Assembly (NCBI GenBank): GCA_017551845.1
Contig: JAFZKR010000119.1
Coordinates: 1 to 5,612 of the forward strand
Source: Bacteroidaceae bacterium
GTDB lineage: Bacteria; Bacteroidota; Bacteroidia; Bacteroidales; Bacteroidaceae
Length of the DNA: 5,612 bases
Direction: 5' to 3'
Under the pieces are notes generated by a model, which was not told where the DNA came from, searched no databases, and was given only the letters and a program-made list of their open reading frames with translations. Shown piece after piece: positions 1-5,600 of this stretch. Every line of letters begins with the position of its first letter. Position 1 is the stretch's first letter. The translations under genes and the position numbers were made by a program.

Positions 1-403
1 GGCGCAGTCCACACAGTAAGAACCGTCCCTTTTGTGCGACTAATGACCTTCTGTCATTAATAGCCAAAATGAGAACTGCACCATTTCACCAGATATTATT
101 GAAAGAAACGAAAAATGTTTACTTATTCACTATAAAACGGAAAATAAGCTCCATTGCTATTTTTCGTATACAAAAACAGAGATTCCAACTCGCTAGCTAG
201 AGAAAAATAATTCTCCAGTTAGGCAACAAAAAAACTCTAATTAGAACGCAAGGATTTCAGTTCTTACTATCAGATATACACGTTGTTTCTTTTATCAAAA
301 ATTCACGACATACAGAACAGTGCCAATTTCTATTGTGCAAAGAGTAAAAAAAGTATGCAGAAGAAAATGTTCCTATTTCGTCTTTTTAGTAATTTCGCGC
401 CTT
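1..403. other. AT-rich non-coding spacer downstream of rmuC
   Basis: About 400 bases with many A and T runs and frequent stops in all frames. I found no tRNA-like fold, no rRNA, no recognisable protein remnant and no exact TAnnTTTG promoter box on either strand. The longest ATG-started frame I noticed would give 43 residues (69-200, plus strand); it resembles nothing I know and is not called. What is visible is a short inverted repeat at 41-59, an 8-base palindrome CTAGCTAG at 193-200, and a sequence at 25-34 that recurs inverted at the far end of the window. The stretch ends where repeat copy A begins. Confidence 0.7.
41..59. repeat. Short perfect inverted repeat
   Basis: Arms TAATGAC (41-47) and GTCATTA (53-59) are exact reverse complements around the 5-base loop CTTCT. 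The stem is AT-rich and no T-tract follows on either side, so it is not a convincing terminator. It could be a binding site for a dimeric regulator of a gene to the left of the window, or chance in AT-rich DNA. Confidence 0.35.
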
Positions 404-438
404 TACAATAGGGATCTGTCCCCAATTGTACTATTCTT
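404..438 (+). repeat. Interspersed hairpin repeat, copy A (overlaps rmuC stop codon)
   Basis: The left arm TACAATAGGGA (404-414), 5-base loop TCTGT (415-419) and right arm CCCCAATTGTA (420-430) form an 11-base stem with one mismatch and one G-T pair. The tail CTATTCTT (431-438) follows. Copy C shares this architecture, and the right arm plus tail is nearly identical to copy B. Read on the minus strand, the hairpin begins at the first base after the rmuC TAG. The tail contains that stop codon and the codon before it. On the minus strand no T-tract follows the stem, so it is a poor intrinsic terminator for rmuC. In the plus direction the T-rich tail could stop transcripts entering rmuC antisense. 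Confidence 0.7.
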
Positions 439-1711
439 CGGTCTTCGCGGAAGGTAGTTTTTTCTTTGTTGGTTTTACGCCCAGTTCTACAACATCCTGG
501 GCGGCGTTGACAATACTCTGTCGGCCCTCAACAAGACGGTTGGTGTTCTCCTTATATGTCTTCATGGCCGACTCCAACTGGTCACCCAGTTTGGCGTTCA
601 TTTCGCAGAAAAGTGCCACGCGCTCAACCATCATTGTGGCCTTATCAATAATCTTGGACATATTGTCCATCTGGACGCTTTGAACCCATGTGGTGTTGAC
701 CATCTTGAGGAACGGAATCAGTGTCTCCTCGGTGGTAATGAGCACCTTGAACTCATTGAATGCCTTGGCAAAAAGCATAGGATCATTCTCCTTAGCCAAC
801 TGGTATGCCCCCCATGTGGGTATGAACATTATTGTGTACTCCAAGGTCTTGTATTTCTTGAAGTGGTCCTGATACTTTTTGGTGGCAAGTTCCTTGACGT
901 GGTTCCAAACAGACTGAGTATTACGCTCTATGGCGTCCTGACGCTGATCTTCGGTCTCGGCGTCATAGTAGTCCGATAAGGCAGTGAGCGATACTTTTGA
1001 ATCAAGAATAACATTGGTGCCGTCGGGGAAATGGAGTATAAAGTCAGGGCGCATCATCTTATTGGTCTCCTCATTTATGATGCGTTTGCCGTCCTCTTCA
1101 TCGCGAATCCAGAATTCCTTGTCATAGTCGGTTCCCAGACGCAGGCCTTCGGCCTTGAGCATGTTCTCAAGGACCGTCTCACCGAATATTCCCTGCATCT
1201 TGTTCTTGCCCTTTATGGCATTGGCCAGATTCTCGGCCTGATTGCCTATGGTTAGTGCGGAATCGGTCATGTGACGGGCTGTCTCCTCCATTTTGGTCTT
1301 GATGGCGGCGCTCTGTGCAATCTGAGCCTCTTTGTTGGCCTCAAAAGACTGCTTCATCTCGCGGATGTCCTTATTCAGCCCGTCTGTTACGGTCTTTAGG
1401 GCATCGGCCGCTTTCTTGCTTAAGGCCTCCTCGTGTTTCTTGAACTGGTCATTGTTCCTGACGGCAAGTTCGTCCTGAGCAGCCTTAATGAACGAAGCCT
1501 GGTTTTCCTTGAGTTCCCTGAGCATCTGCTCATGGGTGGCGTGGTCATTCTGACGCATCTGACGCTCGGCACTCAGGTCGGACTCCAACCTGGCTATTGA
1601 TTTGTCACGATCAGTTATCCGGATGCTCTGGCGCTTGTTGTTTATAAACCAACAGACAGCCAATGCAACCACTGCAATGCAGAGTATAACAATAATTATA
1701 GTGTTTACCAT
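431..1711 (-). CDS. rmuC: DNA recombination protein RmuC
   Basis: RmuC-family protein, 426 residues. Residues 3-23 form one strongly hydrophobic segment, so it is probably anchored in the inner membrane. A long charged heptad-like region (about 32-165) is the expected coiled coil. The RmuC domain follows (about 170-400), with a GIFGETVLENML motif (174-185) and a PD-(D/E)XK-nuclease-like core: P222-D223 and D237-S238-K239. In E. coli, loss of RmuC raises rearrangement between short inverted repeats; nuclease activity is inferred from the fold and not, to my knowledge, firmly shown. I chose the ATG at 1711 over one at 1747 because the upstream option adds 12 residues before the membrane segment and would begin upstream of the proximal promoter box. 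The gene is divergent from the GH95 gene. Its last codons (Glu-Glu-stop) overlap repeat copy A. Length and motifs indicate an intact gene. Confidence 0.93.
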   Translation of the reverse strand: MVNTIIIVILCIAVVALAVCWFINNKRQSIRITDRDKSIARLESDLSAERQMRQNDHATHEQMLRELKENQASFIKAAQDELAVRNNDQFKKHEEALSKKAADALKTVTDGLNKDIREMKQSFEANKEAQIAQSAAIKTKMEETARHMTDSALTIGNQAENLANAIKGKNKMQGIFGETVLENMLKAEGLRLGTDYDKEFWIRDEEDGKRIINEETNKMMRPDFILHFPDGTNVILDSKVSLTALSDYYDAETEDQRQDAIERNTQSVWNHVKELATKKYQDHFKKYKTLEYTIMFIPTWGAYQLAKENDPMLFAKAFNEFKVLITTEETLIPFLKMVNTTWVQSVQMDNMSKIIDKATMMVERVALFCEMNAKLGDQLESAMKTYKENTNRLVEGRQSIVNAAQDVVELGVKPTKKKLPSAKTEE

Positions 1712-1715
1712 AATG

Positions 1716-1723
1716 CAAATATA
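1716..1723 (-). promoter_or_regulatory. Candidate proximal rmuC promoter, -7 box
   Basis: On the minus strand this reads TATATTTG, an exact match to the Bacteroidetes -7 consensus TAnnTTTG. No good -33 TTTG lies 18-20 bases upstream (the 19-base position reads TGCT). The box ends only 4 bases before the rmuC ATG, so transcription from it would start at or about the start codon, giving an essentially leaderless mRNA. It may instead be a chance match in AT-rich DNA, with the box at 1817-1824 being the real promoter. Confidence 0.45.
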
Positions 1724-1742
1724 CAAAAGTTTCACTATGATA

Positions 1743-1777
1743 AGCATGCTGGTTCAGTCCCCAATTGCACTATTCTT
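1743..1777 (+). repeat. Interspersed hairpin repeat, copy B (degenerate)
   Basis: The conserved half, 1757-1777, matches 418-438 of copy A at 20 of 21 positions: the shared CCCCAATTG, then C instead of T, then ACTATTCTT. The left arm (1743-1753) has decayed: only about five of eleven positions can still pair with the right arm CCCCAATTGCA (1759-1769), namely the outer GCA and inner GG. The loop (1754-1758) reads TCAGT. It lies between the proximal and distal candidate rmuC promoters, so distal transcripts would carry it in their 5' leader. An AGCATGCT palindrome (1743-1750) occupies the decayed arm. Confidence 0.6.
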
Positions 1778-1809
1778 GTGTGCTGTTGCAGTAATAATAT
1801 TCCCAAAGG

Positions 1810-1825
1810 TTATCTGCAAAGATAA
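1810..1825. promoter_or_regulatory. Small inverted repeat in the divergent promoter region, possible operator
   Basis: TTATCT (1810-1815) and AGATAA (1820-1825) are exact reverse complements around GCAA. The repeat covers the -33-like TCTG of the GH95 promoter and most of the distal rmuC -7 box, so a protein bound here could affect both genes. No regulator is encoded in the window and the arms are short; a site function is conjecture. Confidence 0.25.
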
Positions 1826-1843
1826 TGTTAATTGCTATATTTG
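1813..1843 (+). promoter_or_regulatory. GH95 gene promoter (Bacteroidetes type)
   Basis: The -7 box TATATTTG (1836-1843) matches TAnnTTTG exactly. Nineteen bases upstream, the usual spacing, TCTG (1813-1816) matches three of four bases of the -33 element TTTG. The expected transcription start near 1848 leaves a leader of about 33 bases before the ATG at 1881. The box was identified by consensus only. Confidence 0.6.
1817..1824 (-). promoter_or_regulatory. Candidate distal rmuC promoter, -7 box
   Basis: Read on the minus strand this is TATCTTTG followed by CA, an exact TAnnTTTG match of the kind common before Bacteroidales genes. Transcription would start near 1812 and give rmuC a leader of about 100 bases that includes repeat copy B. 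No clear -33 TTTG is seen 18-20 bases upstream. The box lies inside the spacer between the -33-like and -7 elements of the divergent GH95 promoter, so the two would compete for polymerase. Confidence 0.5.
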
Positions 1844-1859
1844 CCTATATTCAGAAATA

Positions 1860-1876
1860 AAAGCAAAAAATGCTTT
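1860..1876 (+). promoter_or_regulatory. Small hairpin just before the GH95 start codon
   Basis: AAAGCA (1860-1865) and TGCTTT (1871-1876) are exact reverse complements around five A residues. The stem ends 4 bases before the ATG at 1881, within the ribosome footprint. No Shine-Dalgarno sequence is seen, which is usual in Bacteroidetes, where A-rich leaders are common. The stem is weak and AT-rich, so it may have no effect on translation. Confidence 0.25.
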
Positions 1877-1880
1877 GTAT

Positions 1881-4214
1881 ATGAAACAGAATATAAAACT
1901 GATATTTATTTCACTGTTGATTACAGGTTGCGGAATGCAGAACGCTGATGATCTGGTGCTGCATTATGAAATGCCCGCCTCATTCTTTGAAGAGGCACTG
2001 CCGATAGGTAACGGAAGGTTAGGCGCTATGGTCTATGGCGGGACCGATGAAGAGCGCATATCACTGAATGACATCACCCTCTGGACCGGTGAGCCTGAGC
2101 CTGGCTCCAACCATCCTGATTATGAACTGTTCCCGGAAGTTACGCCTTGGGGAGAGGCGTCGGCATATGTGCAGCAGATCAGGGATGCTCTTGATGCTGA
2201 GGATTACAGGCTTGCAGACAGGCTCCAACGCCGCGTTCAGGGTCATTTCAGTGAGAACTACCAGCCGTTGGGCACACTCAAAATCAAGTATGGCAAAGCT
2301 GAGATAACTGACTACTATCGTGAGTTGAATATATCCGATGCCATAGCCAAAGTATCGTATCGGAGGAACGGAAAGCAGTTCAACGCTGAGTATTTTGTAT
2401 CGTCACCTGATTCTGTAATCGTTGTAAGCATCAGTTCTGAAGAGCCGCTGGATATCACCCTCAATATGGAAAGCCCACTGAGACACACAATCACGGCATC
2501 AGGAAACCGCATCACTGTTGACGGATATGCAGCCTACCATTCATACCCCAACTACTTTAATTCACGCGGGCATGAAAGGTTCCTCTATGACCCTGACCGC
2601 GGAATCCATTTCCGTACAGTTTTGCTGGCACAGACTGACGGTCAGGTAAAAGCCGCACAAGGTGCAATTGCGTTAAGCGGCGCCAGACAGGTATTAATCA
2701 AGATTGTAAATGCCACATCATTCAACGGTTTTGACTGTGACCCCGTGCTTGAAGGCAAACCGTATAGAGAGATGGCCGATGTCAATGCTGAGCGAATATC
2801 GGGCAAAGATGTACAGGAACTCAAAAAAGCGCACATTGCAGATTACAAGTATTATTTTGACCGCATTTCAATAAACCTGGGCAAGACTGCACGTAAAATC
2901 AAAGTGTTGCCCACTGATGTACAACTTAAACTTTATACTGATGAGAATCAGGCAAATCCGGAACTTGAAGCACTCTATTTCCAATACGGACGCTACCTAT
3001 TGATATCCTCATCAAGAACACCCGGAGTGCCTGCCAACCTGCAAGGCTTGTGGAATGAAAGCATGGAACCCCCTTGGAGCAGTAACTACACCGTGAATAT
3101 CAACCTTCAGGAGAACTACTGGCCGGCTGAGCCGGCTGCGCTGCCGGAGATGCATGAGGTGATGCTTGATTTTGTTGATAACATGGAAGCATCCGGCAGC
3201 GAGACCGCCAAACTGTACTATGGAGTGCAGAACGGATGGGCAGCCGGCCATAATACAGATATCTGGGCTATTACAAATCCAGTAGGTCTTGGTACAGGTG
3301 ACCCCTGCTGGGCAGACTGGGGAATGTCTGGAGCCTGGCTCGTTACACACATCTGGGAGCATTGGCTGTTCAACCGTGATTTGGAGCGTCTTAAAACGGA
3401 CTATCCTACGCTTAAAGGTGCAGCCGAGTTCTGCCTGGAATGGATGATAGAAAAAGACGGCGAACTCATAACATCGCCATCAACATCTCCTGAGAACAAG
3501 TTCATCACAGACAAGGGAGTTCACGGTGCTACCCTTTACGGCGGCACCGCAGACCTTGCAATGATTAGGGAGTGTCTTACTGATGCTGCCAAGGCTGCCA
3601 GATTACTTGGAGATGAGGCTTTTGCCGCCCGTGCGGAATCAGCTGTCAGCCGCCTGCGTCCATACCACATTGCTGCCGACGGTCACTTGCAGGAGTGGTA
3701 CTATGACTGGAGAGATGAAGACCCGCAACACAGGCATCAGTCACATTTGTTCGGACTATATCCGGGGCATCATATCAAAGCCGGCTCACCTGAGGCCGAT
3801 GCCGCCGCAAAGTCACTTGAGATAAAAGGATATGAGACCACCGGCTGGAGTTGCGGCTGGCGCGTCAACCTGTATGCACGCCTGGGCGACGGAGAGAGCG
3901 CATACCGTATGTACCGCCGTCTGTTGCAATACGTCAGCCCTGACAATTACAACGGGCCAGATGCCCGCCGCGGAGGTGGTACCTACCCCAACCTGCTTGA
4001 TGCCCACTCGCCATTCCAGATAGACGGCAATTTTGGTGGTTGCGCCGGCGTGATTGAAATGCTCATCCAATCAACTGAAGATACTGTCACACCACTTCCC
4101 GCCCTGCCATCGGCCTGGAAAAACGGTTATATCAAAGGTGTAAGAACCCGCATCGGCCAGACTGTTGATATAGTCTGGAAAAACAGTAAGGTGAAATCAC
4201 TTAACACAAAATGA
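1881..4214 (+). CDS. GH95 family lipoprotein: alpha-L-fucosidase or alpha-L-galactosidase
   Basis: Glycoside hydrolase of family GH95, 777 residues, full length. The ATG at 1881 gives a lipoprotein signal peptide (K2, hydrophobic 5-14, lipobox ITGC with C17), so it should sit in the periplasm or at the outer membrane. An upstream in-frame extension would run through rmuC antisense and is rejected. The N-terminal beta-sandwich begins near 27, with LPIGNGRLGAMVYGG at 40-54. The (alpha/alpha)6 catalytic barrel follows, then a short C-terminal beta domain. By motif alignment from memory with Bifidobacterium AfcA, the residues activating the water are N406 and N408 (VNINLQENYWPAE) with D715 (FQIDGNFGG), and the general acid is E538 (STSPENKF). 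HRHQSHLFGLYPG (around 617-629) is also typical. GH95 enzymes invert configuration and release terminal alpha-L-fucose, often 1,2-linked, or alpha-L-galactose. T404 occupies the place of the fucosidase His, so the sugar released is uncertain. No SusC/SusD or other glycosidase is adjacent. Confidence 0.92.
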   Translation: MKQNIKLIFISLLITGCGMQNADDLVLHYEMPASFFEEALPIGNGRLGAMVYGGTDEERISLNDITLWTGEPEPGSNHPDYELFPEVTPWGEASAYVQQIRDALDAEDYRLADRLQRRVQGHFSENYQPLGTLKIKYGKAEITDYYRELNISDAIAKVSYRRNGKQFNAEYFVSSPDSVIVVSISSEEPLDITLNMESPLRHTITASGNRITVDGYAAYHSYPNYFNSRGHERFLYDPDRGIHFRTVLLAQTDGQVKAAQGAIALSGARQVLIKIVNATSFNGFDCDPVLEGKPYREMADVNAERISGKDVQELKKAHIADYKYYFDRISINLGKTARKIKVLPTDVQLKLYTDENQANPELEALYFQYGRYLLISSSRTPGVPANLQGLWNESMEPPWSSNYTVNINLQENYWPAEPAALPEMHEVMLDFVDNMEASGSETAKLYYGVQNGWAAGHNTDIWAITNPVGLGTGDPCWADWGMSGAWLVTHIWEHWLFNRDLERLKTDYPTLKGAAEFCLEWMIEKDGELITSPSTSPENKFITDKGVHGATLYGGTADLAMIRECLTDAAKAARLLGDEAFAARAESAVSRLRPYHIAADGHLQEWYYDWRDEDPQHRHQSHLFGLYPGHHIKAGSPEADAAAKSLEIKGYETTGWSCGWRVNLYARLGDGESAYRMYRRLLQYVSPDNYNGPDARRGGGTYPNLLDAHSPFQIDGNFGGCAGVIEMLIQSTEDTVTPLPALPSAWKNGYIKGVRTRIGQTVDIVWKNSKVKSLNTK

Positions 4215-4250
4215 TACAATTGGGGACAGACCCCAATTGTACTTTTTTTC
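4215..4250 (+). terminator. Intrinsic terminator of the GH95 gene; interspersed hairpin repeat copy C
   Basis: Immediately after the GH95 TGA (4212-4214), TACAATTGGGG (4215-4225) and CCCCAATTGTA (4231-4241) form a perfect 11-base stem around ACAGA. C and then seven T residues (4243-4249) follow, the classic layout of a Rho-independent terminator for plus-strand transcription. The T run overlaps the last base of the reverse-strand MATE stop codon (4249-4251). Minus-strand transcripts of the MATE gene would also form the hairpin, but only a weak ATTTTG follows, so termination in that direction is less sure. The hairpin is the same element as copies A and B, with T-tail positions matching at six of eight bases. 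Confidence 0.8.
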
Positions 4251-5583
4251 AATACTGGTAGCGCTTGCGGAAAGCAATTAACAGGATTGCGGACATGATG
4301 AGGGCCAGGACATCGGCCACATCGACTGCAAGCCAGACGCCGTCAAGACCCAGGAATACGGGCAGAATGAAGATTGCGCCAAGCTCAAAAATCAGAGTGC
4401 GGGTGAATGCCGCTACAGCCGATACAAGACCGTTGTTGAGGGCGGTAAAGAATGCCGATACAAACATATTCAGGCCGCATATCATGAAACTGATCATGTA
4501 GATACGAATGGCACGGGCCGTGAGTGCCTTGAGCTGCGGGTCATAACTCACGAACATGCCCGCCATCGGACTGCTCAAAACTTCAGACAGCACCGTCAAT
4601 ATGCTGCCGGCCACAAATAGCAGAATCAGACTTTTTCGCAACAGGCTCTTGAATTCAGACAGGTTCTGCGCTCCGTAGTTGTAACTGATTACGGGCGATA
4701 TGGTCAGGTTGAACCCTATGAAAACGGATGCATATATAAATCCTATGTAAAGCAGTATGCCATAAACCGCCACGCCGCTCTCGCCAATAAGGCGCATAAG
4801 TTGCAGGTTGTAGCACATGCTTACTATGCTAAGAGATATGTTACCTACGTACTCAGAAAGACCGTTGGTGCAGGCGCGCCCCACATAATTCCATTCTGTG
4901 CGCGTACGCGTGAACTTGAGTTTTGTCTTGTTGCGTCGCTTTGATGTGAAGTAGTAAAGCGGATACAGACCGCCCACCGCCATTCCCGCGGCCGATGCAA
5001 TTGCAGCACCGGTTACGCCCCATCCCAATGCACCTATCAGAAGCGCATCAAGCGCTATATTGATGATGCCGCATATTACCGTGAGTTTGGTGCCTAATTG
5101 AGGAATTTCGGCCGTCATAAAGAATGAGTGAAACGCCATCTGGCACATGAACAGCGGCATTACCAGCACCAGGATTCGGCCGTATAGCACACAGAGGTTG
5201 ACAAGTTCACCCTCGGCGCCCAGCAAAACAACTATAGGTCTTGCAAAAATAAAGAACAGCACGGTCATTACCAGTCCGATAATGAGCATGGACCTAACTA
5301 TCATGGTGAACGCACGGTTGGCACGATACCTGTCGCCCTGCCCTATTATCATGGCCACAAGCGCACTGCCGCCGGTGCCGAACATCAGTCCCAGCGCACC
5401 CAGCAGCATTATGGCGGGCCATACAAGATTGATGGCCGCAAATGCGGTGGTACCGGCAAAATTGGATACAAAAAGACCGTCCACGATGCCATAAACCGAT
5501 GTTATCAGCATCATGAGAATGGACGGGACGGATGACCGAATCATCCTCCTGTATCCATAACTGCCTGCCAGTTCAATCTTCAT
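4249..5583 (-). CDS. MATE family efflux transporter (MepA/DinF-like)
   Basis: Multidrug and toxin extrusion transporter, 444 residues, the usual size for the family, with about twelve hydrophobic segments. MATE proteins exchange Na+ or H+ for cationic drugs or other small molecules across the inner membrane; the substrate here cannot be predicted. Visible family marks are an acidic residue in the first membrane segment (D35 in YGIVDGLFVS), GTGGSALVAMIIGQGD (69-84) after the second, NIALDALLIGALGWGVTGAA (175-194) closing the N-terminal half, and SYNYGAQN (300-307) at the equivalent site of the second half. The ATG at 5583 is preferred over a TTG at 5595, because the TTG overlaps the promoter box and the ATG gives the typical short basic N-terminus. 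It is convergent with the GH95 gene, with a 34-base gap, and appears monocistronic within the window. Confidence 0.92.
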   Translation of the reverse strand: MKIELAGSYGYRRMIRSSVPSILMMLITSVYGIVDGLFVSNFAGTTAFAAINLVWPAIMLLGALGLMFGTGGSALVAMIIGQGDRYRANRAFTMIVRSMLIIGLVMTVLFFIFARPIVVLLGAEGELVNLCVLYGRILVLVMPLFMCQMAFHSFFMTAEIPQLGTKLTVICGIINIALDALLIGALGWGVTGAAIASAAGMAVGGLYPLYYFTSKRRNKTKLKFTRTRTEWNYVGRACTNGLSEYVGNISLSIVSMCYNLQLMRLIGESGVAVYGILLYIGFIYASVFIGFNLTISPVISYNYGAQNLSEFKSLLRKSLILLFVAGSILTVLSEVLSSPMAGMFVSYDPQLKALTARAIRIYMISFMICGLNMFVSAFFTALNNGLVSAVAAFTRTLIFELGAIFILPVFLGLDGVWLAVDVADVLALIMSAILLIAFRKRYQY

Positions 5584-5592
5584 AATCGCCTG

Positions 5593-5600
5593 CAAAGGTA
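5593..5600 (-). promoter_or_regulatory. MATE gene promoter, -7 box
   Basis: On the minus strand this reads TACCTTTG followed by CA, an exact TAnnTTTG match. The expected start of transcription lies about 5 bases before the ATG at 5583, so the leader would be very short. The -33 element would fall partly or wholly beyond the window end and cannot be checked. Confidence 0.6.

Noticed and set aside
139..165. Imperfect hairpin GAAAATAAGC / GCTATTTTTC as a terminator
   Set aside because: It has two mismatches in a 10-base AT-rich stem, no clean T-tract and no gene shown to end before it.
69..200. ATG-started frame of 43 codons on the plus strand
   Set aside because: It lies in AT-rich spacer, has no promoter box, no recognisable product and composition typical of random AT-rich DNA. 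Length alone is weak evidence.
426..1255. Plus-strand open frames opposite rmuC (for example 426-683, 680-979 and 1031-1255)
   Set aside because: They are antisense shadows of a well-conserved RmuC coding region and encode no recognisable domain.
1712..1747. Longer RmuC starting at 1747
   Set aside because: It adds 12 residues before a normal membrane anchor and overlaps the proximal -7 box. It would be possible only from the distal promoter.
1602..1880. Upstream in-frame extension of the GH95 gene
   Set aside because: It overlaps rmuC on the other strand, precedes the promoter box and would bury the lipoprotein signal peptide that begins at the ATG at 1881.
2061..4070. Further open frames on both strands within the GH95 gene (for example 3012-3362 and 3813-4070 minus; 3583-3825 plus)
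   Set aside because: They are frame shadows of a single intact GH95 gene whose catalytic motifs are all in one frame; no domain is recognisable in them.
1881..4214. GH95 gene as part of a polysaccharide utilisation locus
   Set aside because: No SusC, SusD, hybrid two-component sensor, ECF sigma factor or other carbohydrate enzyme is in the window. Such genes would have to lie outside it, beyond unrelated neighbours.
404..4250. Composite transposon or insertion sequence bounded by the repeats
   Set aside because: No transposase, no target-site duplication and no terminal inverted pair enclosing a mobile gene were found. All copies are in the same orientation and look like REP or terminator-type elements.
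5584..5595. TTG start for the MATE gene at 5595
   Set aside because: The TTG is part of the TACCTTTG promoter box, so it would not be in the transcript made from it.
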